A stretch of DNA of 25,239 nucleotides from a virus: the IMG/VR virus record IMGVR_UViG_3300037504_000397, positions 1 through 25,239 of that record. One strand, written 5' to 3'. This document shows, in pieces, positions 8,553 through 14,558 of the stretch. Under the pieces are notes generated by a model that saw only the letters and a list, made by a program, of their open reading frames with translations, searched no databases and had not been told where the DNA came from. The position numbers and the translations under genes were made by a program. Each line of letters opens with the position of its first letter. The stretch's first letter is position 1.

Positions 8553-9667
8553 AACAACGTATCCTGTATCTGCTTCACGTCTGCGAAGTCTTCCGGTCTG
8601 TAATCGGTATACCTATCCGTCATCTGTTCGCTCTGGTGGCCAGTAAGACCACGAAGCTTGGAGCCGTCAACGCCGTGCGAGCGCATAGTCGTGTTAAACC
8701 AATGCCGCCAGGAGTGGAACGACAAGCCCCGGCCTTTGGCGTCAATGCCGGCCCGCTCCATCGTGCGCCGGAAAAACTGCGCGATGGTTGAATGATTAAC
8801 AGGCTCGGTGCGGTTGACCGTAAACACCCATCCGCCACCCATCTTGTTGCACAACTGTTGCAATTTTGCAGCGGTCACAGACGGCAATGGCACGTACCTT
8901 TCGTGTCGCTTTTGCTCGGAATCGCCTACAACCCCATAGTGTCGCGTCCAGGAGCCTACAACGTGGATGTGATCCGGGTAGCAGTTGTCGACAGTTAGCG
9001 CCTGCAGCTCTCCCATTCTCAAGCCGGTTGACGCGGCCATAAGGTTAAGGGTGTAGTGCACAATATGCGAGCTCCAGAACGTGGCATAGTTTTCATCGGC
9101 GAACAGCTTGCCTACTTCCTCCACGGTCAAAAGCTTTATCTCTTTTTTTGGCTCCCGGAGGCGCCGCACAGTTCTGGCCGGGTTGCGCGTTACGTGCTCC
9201 AGACGCTCGGCCTCGTTGAACATAGTGTTGAGTGTACGCAAGCAGTGATTGATCATGTTAGCTGATCTACCGTCACGCTGCAGCTTGGCGATCCAAGCCT
9301 CAACATCAGACGGCCCGATATTCTCAAGCTTCATTGCCTGGAAGTACGGCAGGATATATGTCGTCAAATACCAGCGTTGCTGGTCTGCGTGCATGCGGCC
9401 TATCGCGCCGCGGCAGCTCTTAATGTAGCCGCATTTGTCCCATATCCACCAATCCCGCGCCCAATCGCTAAAGCGGACGGCGCCGGAGGTGACTAAGTTG
9501 CCTTGCTTGAGCTGGCGGTTGACCCAATTCCGCGCTGCTGACAGCGTGGTCTGTCCTGTAGATTTCCCGCGGCGTTTGCCGGTGTGGTCATATGCATAGT
9601 AATAGTAGACTTTCTTGCCAGATTTCAAACTGCGGGGGTAGAGTTGGTAGTCAGATTTTTGTCTCAT
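8549..9667 (-). CDS. int: Tyrosine recombinase / phage integrase
   Basis: 372 residues. The N-terminal part has an arm-binding-like beta region (YYYYAYDHTGKRRGKSTG), then a core-binding SAM-like domain (about 63-170), then the catalytic domain. The catalytic set is complete: Arg217 in TGLRMGEL, Lys253 near KRHERYVPLP, His318 and Arg321 in FHSWRH, His344 in LTGHQS, and the nucleophile Tyr353 in DRYTDY. It catalyses attP x attB integration and, with an excisionase, the reverse reaction. The 5' end lies directly beside the attP region, the usual arrangement. ATG at 9667 is used; the upstream sequence is the attP arm itself, so autoregulation by Int binding is plausible. Confidence 0.97.
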   Translation of the reverse strand: MRQKSDYQLYPRSLKSGKKVYYYYAYDHTGKRRGKSTGQTTLSAARNWVNRQLKQGNLVTSGAVRFSDWARDWWIWDKCGYIKSCRGAIGRMHADQQRWYLTTYILPYFQAMKLENIGPSDVEAWIAKLQRDGRSANMINHCLRTLNTMFNEAERLEHVTRNPARTVRRLREPKKEIKLLTVEEVGKLFADENYATFWSSHIVHYTLNLMAASTGLRMGELQALTVDNCYPDHIHVVGSWTRHYGVVGDSEQKRHERYVPLPSVTAAKLQQLCNKMGGGWVFTVNRTEPVNHSTIAQFFRRTMERAGIDAKGRGLSFHSWRHWFNTTMRSHGVDGSKLRGLTGHQSEQMTDRYTDYRPEDFADVKQIQDTLF

Positions 9668-9976
9668 AACTGTCTACACAATTGTAGTCACCACTATTTG
9701 CGCTTGTCAAGACTTGTAAACACAAAAAAAGCTAAGTACCTACGGTGTAAGCACTTAGCCGGATGCAGCAGAGAGGACTTGAACCTCCACGATCGCAATG
9801 ATCACTGGCCCCTCAAGCTGGACATATGGACTTAGCCAACGGCGGTGTAGCTTAGTAAGTATCGATATTACAAGCATTTACGTCTATTTTACGGCTTTCT
9901 GCAACGGTCAATATCGGCCTATTTTGATGGGGTTTTGTGTGCACAACTGTAGTCACGTCTAATAGCGTGTTATTGA
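9668..9976. other. attP: attP region (integration site) with arm-type repeats
   Basis: A 309-base gene-free stretch beside the integrase. At its centre is a tRNA-Leu 3' half (9764-9816), the likely core. The direct repeat CACAAYTGTAGTCAC occurs at 9677-9691 and 9942-9956 (14 of 15 identical), one on each side of the core, as expected for integrase arm-type sites. Copies of ACTTAGC(C) occur at 9731-9737 (inverted), 9753-9760 and 9830-9837, with a partial copy near 9850. Phage genes on both sides of this site show that the sequence is not in integrated order. Site functions are inferred from layout. Confidence 0.8.
9764..9816 (-). other. tRNA-Leu(GAG) 3' half forming the attP core (not a functional tRNA)
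   Basis: Read on the minus strand, this segment holds an anticodon loop TTGAGGG with GAG at 9812-9814, the 3' anticodon stem, a class-II variable arm with GATC/GATC pairing, a five-base T-stem around TTCAAGT (9777-9783), the 3' acceptor strand CTGCTGC and discriminator A. The 5' half is absent: upstream bases neither complete the anticodon stem nor supply GCAGCAG. This is the classic attP in which the phage restores the 3' end of the host tRNA on integration. The target is therefore a host tRNA-Leu(GAG) gene. Confidence 0.85.
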
Positions 9977-10327
9977 TTATAGCTGCCATGCAACTACTTC
10001 GCCGTTTTCAACATAGATATACACCCGCTCGTAATTATCATATTTATACACAAATTGCTTGTGCTCACCCCAACTACCGACAGAAATATTTACATCATCT
10101 GGGTAACAAAGCTCTATCAAGCTTTTTTCCGCCATACCAATATAGATCGCGCCCGTATTAAGTGCGCTTTTTACATCAACCGTAAACCCTACAGAACCGG
10201 AATAATTATTTTCCGGGAAGTCCGCCTTTTCGTATCCCATCGCTTCTAACTGGTCTATTGTCATATTTGACGTGACACAGGCAGATAAGAGGATCGCCGC
10301 GAAAATAACGCCTAATATTGTTTTCAT
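9977..10327 (-). CDS. Small lipoprotein, candidate lysogenic-conversion or superinfection-exclusion factor
   Basis: 116 residues with a textbook lipoprotein signal: Lys2, a hydrophobic core (ILGVIFAAILL) and lipobox L-S-A-C, so the mature protein starts at Cys17. The mature part begins VTSNMTIDQLEAMGYEKADF and ends with a beta-rich section (HKQFVYKYDNYERVYIYVENGEVVAWQL), somewhat like small SmpA/OmlA-type folds, although no family is certain. GGAAGG precedes the ATG. It lies between attP and the repressor on the same strand, a place where moron genes expressed in lysogens are common. Superinfection exclusion or an envelope role is inferred from this context and the lipid anchor. Confidence 0.85.
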   Translation of the reverse strand: MKTILGVIFAAILLSACVTSNMTIDQLEAMGYEKADFPENNYSGSVGFTVDVKSALNTGAIYIGMAEKSLIELCYPDDVNISVGSWGEHKQFVYKYDNYERVYIYVENGEVVAWQL

Positions 10328-10441
10328 GGCTTGGCCTTCCTAAATGGAATTATTTTACACTCAGCATTTTGCTGATGTGGTTTCAGGGTTTTGCCTATGC
10401 AGTTATTGGTACACGATGCCGTAAATCGACAATAGACGGTA

Positions 10442-10939
10442 TTACCCTGTGTTTTCTTTTTGGTCTCTCTCTTGATCTTTAAGTCCGTCAACATAAGATG
10501 ACGCCTTATCAATAAAACGCAAAAACTGGCTTGGGCTTAAGCTTGCAACCTCATCACAAAGCCGGTATATGCTTTCCTCGTTTTGAACAAAATCGAGAAC
10601 CTCGTCGCCTTGCTTACGATCCTCTTGAAGCTTGTTGTATTTCTGCGCTGCTTCTAATATTTCTCTTTGGTATTTACTTTCTTCGGGCTCGTGAAGATCA
10701 AGATCAGCTTGATTGATGTCATCTATCTGGCCAAAAACATACCTAGCATCCATATGCGTTTCATCGAGTAAGCGCTTGATAATGTCTGGGCCATAGCCAC
10801 CTTCTTTGCCTTTCTCTTTTCTCCCAAAAGAAGCTTCAGTGAGGCTTTTCCCGCGAAGGTCTTTAAACCATTGCGCGGCGACTTTTTGCGTTATTCCGCG
10901 GCGTTCCCGAATCTCGCGCAGCCGCTCGAACACATCCAC
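10442..10939 (-). CDS. Phage repressor, Cro/C1-type (XRE) helix-turn-helix
   Basis: 165 residues from a GTG at 10939 preceded by GGGAGGGAG. The N-terminal 65 residues form an XRE-type domain (VFERLREIRERRGITQKVAAQWF, then KEKGKEGGYGPDIIKRLLD and MDARYVFGQID, a common end of such domains), with some extra residues in the middle. The rest is helical and acidic, then basic at the end. There is no LexA/S24 peptidase domain, so induction cannot rely on RecA-stimulated self-cleavage of the usual kind. It is divergent from the RHH gene at 11053 across an operator region, the position of a CI-like master repressor. Confidence 0.85.
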   Translation of the reverse strand: MDVFERLREIRERRGITQKVAAQWFKDLRGKSLTEASFGRKEKGKEGGYGPDIIKRLLDETHMDARYVFGQIDDINQADLDLHEPEESKYQREILEAAQKYNKLQEDRKQGDEVLDFVQNEESIYRLCDEVASLSPSQFLRFIDKASSYVDGLKDQERDQKENTG

Positions 10940-10972
10940 TCATTAACTCCCTCCCCTCCCATATATATAAAC

Positions 10973-10987
10973 TAACGTATTACGTTA
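10973..10987. promoter_or_regulatory. Operator palindrome in the lysogeny switch
   Basis: TAACGTATTACGTTA is a perfect 7-1-7 palindrome between the divergent repressor and RHH genes. The half-site TAACGTA recurs at 11034-11040, and a near match TGACGTA at 11047-11053, both overlapping the rightward promoter and gene start. A weak leftward promoter (TTGCAA at 10992-10997, minus strand) would place the palindrome in its spacer, suggesting repressor autoregulation. Confidence 0.7.
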
Positions 10988-11017
10988 CTTTTTGCAATAG
11001 AAATATTAAAAATCTAC

Positions 11018-11046
11018 TTGACAGGCTAATGTATAACGTATAGTAT
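11018..11046 (+). promoter_or_regulatory. Rightward early promoter (PR-like)
   Basis: TTGACA at 11018-11023, a 17-base spacer, then TAGTAT at 11041-11046. The -35 box and spacing are ideal for sigma-70-type RNA polymerase. The expected transcription start, about seven bases after the -10 box, coincides with the ATG at 11053. An operator half-site overlaps the spacer end and the -10 box. Confidence 0.7.
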
Positions 11047-11052
11047 TGACGT

Positions 11053-11232
11053 ATGAAGCAAGTCAAAGAAAAGCCGAGGCAACGCCCCGCGTTAACATCT
11101 GTAGGAATACGCAAGTCTACTCAAGAGCGGTTAAGGGGACACATCTACTCGCTTTACCCGCGCCCGGTGATGTCAGACGTAGTTAGCGAAGCCGTAGAGC
11201 AATGGCTTGACAAACAAGAATCCAACGACTGA
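11053..11232 (+). CDS. Small ribbon-helix-helix-like regulator, probable Cro counterpart, leaderless
   Basis: 59 residues. The sequence has a basic N-terminus (MKQVKEKPRQRPALTSVGIRK), a short strand, and two helices (TQERLRGHIYSL and MSDVVSEAVEQWLDKQ) in the pattern of Arc/MetJ-type DNA-binding proteins. It is the first gene of the rightward early operon, in the cro position opposite the repressor. The ATG falls at the predicted transcription start and no Shine-Dalgarno precedes it, so translation from a leaderless mRNA is likely. Overall confident as a gene; the exact fold is from pattern only. Confidence 0.75.
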   Translation: MKQVKEKPRQRPALTSVGIRKSTQERLRGHIYSLYPRPVMSDVVSEAVEQWLDKQESND

Positions 11233-11236
11233 CCGC

Positions 11237-11410
11237 ATGACCCTTCTTGTAATCGCAGACGCATTCGGCCTGCGCGTTATCGAGCGCGAGAACAGCATTG
11301 TATTTGCTGACCGGCGCTATCGGTTTAACGAGCTGGATCAGATAACAGAGGTTTACGATTTCAGGACGCGGGAAAGGTTTTTAAGCGAATCGCCTCCGTA
11401 TGGAGGATAA
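11237..11410 (+). CDS. Hypothetical small protein
   Basis: 57 residues from ATG 11237, four bases after the RHH stop; a TTG at 11207 would extend it by ten residues. The sequence MTLLVIADAFGLRVIERENSIVFADRRYRF continues into a charged C-terminus and looks like a small alpha/beta protein. No strong ribosome site is visible, so it may depend on coupling to the upstream gene. No family recognised. Confidence 0.5.
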   Translation: MTLLVIADAFGLRVIERENSIVFADRRYRFNELDQITEVYDFRTRERFLSESPPYGG

Positions 11411-11415
11411 AATGT

Positions 11416-11483
11416 GGTCCGCCGTGGTGTGGCGAGGTCTGGCGAGGTCAGGTTGGGCCAGGTACGGTCTGGCAAGGTGAGGT
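11416..11483 (+). repeat. GGYNN pentamer array 1
   Basis: GGT or GGC recurs at exact five-base steps at 11426, 11431, 11436 and so on to 11481: twelve consecutive units, plus one at 11416 after a single degenerate step. The two bases between units vary. The array fills the space before the AGGAGG ribosome site of the gene at 11512 and ends in a T-run. The coding-strand G pairs at five-base spacing fit a two-tier G-quadruplex pattern. Confidence 0.95.
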
Positions 11484-11511
11484 TTTTTATTTCGACTACA
11501 GGAGGAATCAA

Positions 11512-12072
11512 ATGAAATTAGTCGAACGAAAGTATAAGGTTGTGGGTATTTTTCCGTTGCTCATGAACAATCCGGCAAAAATGGTTGTCGGTAGTAATGG
11601 GCCGAAAACAAAACACATTCCCACACCGGAAGAAGAAGCAGAGAAAGGGCTGTACGTCGACGACGACGGCAACTTTTATCTGCCGTCTAACATGTTTCGG
11701 GCTTGCCTGCTTAACGGCTTGAAAGGCAAGCGTATCGGCAAGTTAGGCGCGGCAACGGTTTTCAAGCCAGCGGTTTTTAACGTGGACGAGCAGACAGTCG
11801 TTCTCGACGCAAAAACCATGAAGCCCAAAAAGGATTACATCGTTGATACGCGGCGGGCGGTTGTGCAGAACAATGGCGTCATGCGGAGCCGTCCAAAGTT
11901 TACTGAATGGGCGGCAATTGTTCGCCTGTTGCTCGATGAAGAAGTCGTAAGCCCGGAAATGGTGGCGGAGCATTTGGACATTGCCGGGAAAACTACGGGT
12001 GTCGGCGATTATCGTATAGCGCGCGGCGGGCCGTTTGGTTCGTTTTACGTAGATGGATTTGGCGAAAAATAA
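11512..12072 (+). CDS. Conserved phage protein of unknown function, flanked by GGYNN arrays
   Basis: 186 residues with AGGAGG seven bases before ATG. Features are an N-terminal strand leading into IFPLLMNNPA, a central LPSNMFRACLLNGLKGKRIGK, a basic segment (VDTRRAVVQNNGVMRSRPKF) followed by WAAIVRLLLDEEVVSPEM, and a C-terminus GKTTGVGDYR then GGPFGSFYV. I recognise the PLLM.N and G.GDYR...GGPFG.F motifs as recurring in unnamed phage and actinobacterial proteins. The strand and glycine pattern is reminiscent of RAMP/Cas7-like ferredoxin folds, but this is a guess. It is an early gene between pentamer arrays 1 and 2, so nucleic-acid binding is plausible. Confidence 0.8.
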   Translation: MKLVERKYKVVGIFPLLMNNPAKMVVGSNGPKTKHIPTPEEEAEKGLYVDDDGNFYLPSNMFRACLLNGLKGKRIGKLGAATVFKPAVFNVDEQTVVLDAKTMKPKKDYIVDTRRAVVQNNGVMRSRPKFTEWAAIVRLLLDEEVVSPEMVAEHLDIAGKTTGVGDYRIARGGPFGSFYVDGFGEK

Positions 12073-12086
12073 GCCATATATAGTAA

Positions 12087-12159
12087 GGCTTGGTGGGGCA
12101 AGGTGAGGTTTGGTCAGGTGCGACATGGCGTGGCGCGGCGCGGCGAGGTGAGGTTTGGT
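12087..12159 (+). repeat. GGYNN pentamer array 2
   Basis: Fifteen positions at exact five-base steps from 12087 to 12157, fourteen of them GGT or GGC (12122 reads GAC). It starts 14 bases after the stop of the 186-residue gene. Its phase relative to array 3 is not a multiple of five, so the two arrays are separate tracts, split by about 34 AT-rich bases. Confidence 0.95.
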
Positions 12160-12193
12160 TATTTTGCGAAATTATTTGATTGAGAAATAATGT

Positions 12194-12266
12194 GGCGGGG
12201 TAGGGTGAGGTCTGGTGAGGTTAGGCCTGGTGAGGTTCGGTGCGGTAAGGCACGGCACGGTGAGGT
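12194..12266 (+). repeat. GGYNN pentamer array 3
   Basis: Fifteen consecutive GGT or GGC units at perfect five-base steps from 12194 to 12264, ending 22 bases before the ParB-like gene. A reading frame runs through it, encoding an Arg/Gly-rich stretch, but it has no ribosome site. The array is therefore more likely an untranslated leader or DNA element. Confidence 0.95.
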
Positions 12267-12288
12267 AAAGATTTTTATAGGGGTTGTT

Positions 12289-12993
12289 ATGAGTGAAAAA
12301 ATTATTGTTTCGGAATTAATTAAGGATTATGACATTTACCCGCGGGCATCCATTGATGCTACACACGTACAAGACTTAATAGATGCTGAGTTGGCCGGGG
12401 CAAAGCTGCCGCCAATAATCGCGGATAGAAAATCAAAACGTATTGTCGACGGCTTTCATCGTGTAAGAAAGCACGAAAAGCTTTACGGAGAAGACGCAAA
12501 AATAAGCGTCATATTTAAAGATTACGAAAACGAGCAGGCGCTTTATCTGGATGCGATTAAGCTTAATTCTGATGTAAAGAAAAAAATAAGCGGGGCGGAC
12601 AGGACGCATGCCGTGATTGTTGGCGTCAATTTGGGTATAAAAGATACAGCGCTCGCCGACGCATTTGGCGTAACCGTGGAGCGTGTGCAACAAATAATTG
12701 AGATAAAAACCGGCATTGTAAAATCTCCGCAAACTAAAAATAAGGCCGCGAAACAACGGGTAGTCCGCCTAAAAAACTCCGTCCGGCACGATTGGGGCAA
12801 ACACAGAGAATACACGCCAGAGCAAGCGACATGGATAGATAAGCATGCGCCAGGGCAAAACCAAACAACTCTTATCAACCAGCTTGTCGAATTAATTGAG
12901 CTGGATTTATTGGACAAAAATAACGCGGCGGTGATGTCTGGACTTGCCAGATTGCGCAGCCTTCTGTCCGATGTTGTGGAGATTCCCGCATGA
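12289..12993 (+). CDS. ParB/Spo0J-like nuclease-domain protein
   Basis: 234 residues from ATG 12289, preceded by AGGGG; the frame is open farther upstream through the pentamer array but without initiation signals. The N-terminal 90 residues form a ParB N-domain: IIVSELIKDYDIYPR, LPPIIADRKSKRIVDGFHR (Asp54-Gly-Phe-His-Arg58, the conserved D-G-x-H-R), then VIFKDYENEQALYLDAIKLN. A helix-turn-helix-like section follows at about 103-140 (DRTHAVIVGVNLGIKDTALADAFGVTVERVQQII), then a basic linker and a helical C-terminus. ParB-like domains can bind CTP or act as nucleases; DNA binding is likely. Its gene is directly preceded by array 3, which could be its binding site (inference). Its stop overlaps the next ATG. 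Confidence 0.85.
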   Translation: MSEKIIVSELIKDYDIYPRASIDATHVQDLIDAELAGAKLPPIIADRKSKRIVDGFHRVRKHEKLYGEDAKISVIFKDYENEQALYLDAIKLNSDVKKKISGADRTHAVIVGVNLGIKDTALADAFGVTVERVQQIIEIKTGIVKSPQTKNKAAKQRVVRLKNSVRHDWGKHREYTPEQATWIDKHAPGQNQTTLINQLVELIELDLLDKNNAAVMSGLARLRSLLSDVVEIPA

Positions 12994-13094
12994 CAATCCT
13001 AACCGCCCTAATCCTGTTCTCAATAATCGTGTTTCTGATAGGCGTAGCGTTTGGGTTTGTGTTGCGGAGTATTTGCAGGGAGCGTGAAGAATGA
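12990..13094 (+). CDS. 34-residue single-pass membrane microprotein
   Basis: ATG at 12990 overlaps the ParB-like stop (ATGA), and the stop at 13092-13094 overlaps the next gene's ATG in the same way. The product is almost all one transmembrane helix (LTALILFSIIVFLIGVAFGF) with a charged C-terminus (RSICREREE). The double overlap strongly suggests a real, translationally coupled gene. Function unknown; it resembles the tiny membrane proteins often found in phage early operons. Confidence 0.65.
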   Translation: MTILTALILFSIIVFLIGVAFGFVLRSICREREE

Positions 13095-13447
13095 GTGCAG
13101 CGAAAAATTTAGCTTTAATGGCCGGCATGTTAACCAAAGATATCCCGTGGGCGCGAGGCATACGCGACATGATGAACCACAGCTACAACAGGGGCGGGAT
13201 GAACTTTCACCAGGCGCATGCGTGGCGAGGCCGAAAAAAATCATTTTTGGGATATGGCTATTTGCCGCAAACCAAACAATCAAACGGGCGGACTTTTAAA
13301 CTTTTTCCGGACACTACATACATGGTGCGCAATGACGGCTCGTATGTGCGCGTTCACCCAACTACCGGCGGGAGAATGATTGTCGGGAGAAAAAACATTA
13401 AGCGGCACTTGGAAGAGTTGCGCAAAATCAACAAAGGGATTGTATGA
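13091..13447 (+). CDS. Hypothetical basic phage protein
   Basis: 118 residues, basic, with ATGA overlaps at both ends. The N-terminal half is helical (AAKNLALMAGMLTKDIPWARGIRDMMNHSYNRGGMNF); the middle is aromatic and glycine-rich (GRKKSFLGYGYLPQ); the C-terminal third contains short strands (YMVRNDGSYVRVHPTTGGRMIVGRK in part) and a helix (RHLEELRKINKG). High Lys/Arg content suggests nucleic-acid interaction. No family recognised; the operon position before the excisionase-like and recombination genes is the only other clue. Confidence 0.7.
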   Translation: MSAAKNLALMAGMLTKDIPWARGIRDMMNHSYNRGGMNFHQAHAWRGRKKSFLGYGYLPQTKQSNGRTFKLFPDTTYMVRNDGSYVRVHPTTGGRMIVGRKNIKRHLEELRKINKGIV

Positions 13448-13464
13448 CCACGGAGGGGAACTAC

Positions 13465-13656
13465 ATGCAAGAGCATAAGCGACTATTAGATTACCGCGAA
13501 GCGGCTGAGTACCTCGGAATCAAAAAGTCCACCTTGCAAACGATGGTGTGCAGGCGTCAAATCGAGTGCGTGAAAGTGGGCCGCCGCACCTACTTCACGC
13601 GCGAGATTTTAGAGCAGTTTGTAAGCGGGAATACGCAGCCTGCTATAACTGATTAG
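13465..13656 (+). CDS. Excisionase-like / MerR-type helix-turn-helix protein
   Basis: 63 residues from ATG 13465, which has GGAGGGG at ideal spacing; an upstream ATG at 13444 overlaps the previous stop and would add seven residues. The core is the HTH_17 pattern: LLDYREAAEYLGIKKSTLQTMV, then RRQIECVKVGRRTYFTREILEQFV, that is, helix-turn-helix followed by a wing with GRR and a final helix. This family includes phage excisionases and small transcription regulators. Given the tyrosine integrase in the same genome it could serve as Xis, though distance from int is unusual and a regulatory role is possible. Confidence 0.8.
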   Translation: MQEHKRLLDYREAAEYLGIKKSTLQTMVCRRQIECVKVGRRTYFTREILEQFVSGNTQPAITD

Positions 13657-13685
13657 TGATAAAGAAATACTGAAAGGAGTTGAGT

Positions 13686-14558
13686 ATGGATGAAAAGAAA
13701 GCGTTAGCAGTTATTGAAAAGCACAAGAATGAGGGGGCGCTCGTTTTTGTCAATGAAAACGACTTAAACCCGCAATCACTCTTCAAGACATTGACAACAA
13801 AAATACAGGCAGTGCCTACGGATTTTCACGAAAAACCTATTAACGGCGAAATGATGCCAAAGGCGCACCACCTGCAACGGATTGCGGAAGCTGCCGGAAT
13901 CACCTTCGACACGAAAGACATTGTTAAGAACGAAACATCCTGGACTGTGACCGTTACAGCGATCAGGCGCGGGCCGGACGGAATTATGTATCACGTCGAT
14001 GCCAGTTATGATTATGACTGGGTGGATCGGGCAAAAGACGGGCCTAAGAAATTTGCTTTACAGCGAGCAGAGACCGGGGCACAGCTTCGCGCTATTCGAA
14101 AGATTCTTGGCTTGCCAGTAACGTTCAACCGCGACAATTTCCAGCGTGCCGTTGTAGTCTGCCGGATTGTGGCGAACACAGACGAGCTCCTGAAAAATCC
14201 GGAGATGCGCAAAACCGCATTGCAGATAGCTACCAATGGTGCGTCTGACATCTACGGCCCGAAAGACGTAACGCCACAGATAGAGGCGTTGGAAGAACCG
14301 CAGGAAGAAACCGGAGAAGAGCCGATTGACTTCGGTGAAGATACCGCCAGCGACGACGGCGAAGACTGGGAGCTTGCTGCAGCAAAGCAAAGCCTTGAAG
14401 AGTACCAAAACAACGAGGCTGTGAAGTCCTACGTCAGTAAGGGGAACGGCAGGCATCCGATACAGGCGATTGAAGAGACCTTGAACAACCCGAATGTAAC
14501 TGTTGAGGAAATCAACAACTTAATTACGTTGCTCAAGAAGATTCCGGGGGTGGCGTGA
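13686..14558 (+). CDS. Putative recombination protein, possibly a single-strand annealing protein
   Basis: 290 residues from ATG 13686, with AAAGGAG six bases upstream (TTG 13680 is less likely). The central region has KAHHLQRIAEAAGITFD, then a strand-rich part (WTVTVTAIRRGPDGIMYHVDASYDYDW), then ALQRAETGAQLRAIRKILGLP. The last motif resembles the A-E-T-A-x-x-R-A-x-R helix of Rad52/Sak-type annealing proteins. The C-terminal third is acidic (EEPQEETGEEPIDFGED), as in ssDNA-interacting proteins that recruit partners, and ends in a helical domain. It directly precedes and overlaps the SbcD-SbcC fusion, which would supply resection. Function is inferred from motif shape and context. Confidence 0.55.
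   Translation: MDEKKALAVIEKHKNEGALVFVNENDLNPQSLFKTLTTKIQAVPTDFHEKPINGEMMPKAHHLQRIAEAAGITFDTKDIVKNETSWTVTVTAIRRGPDGIMYHVDASYDYDWVDRAKDGPKKFALQRAETGAQLRAIRKILGLPVTFNRDNFQRAVVVCRIVANTDELLKNPEMRKTALQIATNGASDIYGPKDVTPQIEALEEPQEETGEEPIDFGEDTASDDGEDWELAAAKQSLEEYQNNEAVKSYVSKGNGRHPIQAIEETLNNPNVTVEEINNLITLLKKIPGVA

Noticed and set aside
9764-9816. Functional tRNA-Leu gene
   Set aside because: The 5' half is absent and the anticodon stem is not complete, so it is an att core only.
10324-10512. 62-residue minus-strand frame between lipoprotein and repressor
   Set aside because: It overlaps the end of the repressor in another frame, has no ribosome site and no recognisable protein texture; its ATGA contact with the lipoprotein start looks accidental.
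11416-12266. CRISPR array
   Set aside because: The repeat unit is five bases with no spacers of CRISPR length and no cas genes; same for the 12-bp repeat at 22216.
12190-12288. N-terminal extension of the ParB-like gene through array 3
   Set aside because: The frame is open and would give an Arg/Gly-rich leader, but there is no ribosome site, whereas ATG 12289 has AGGGG and begins at the ParB domain.
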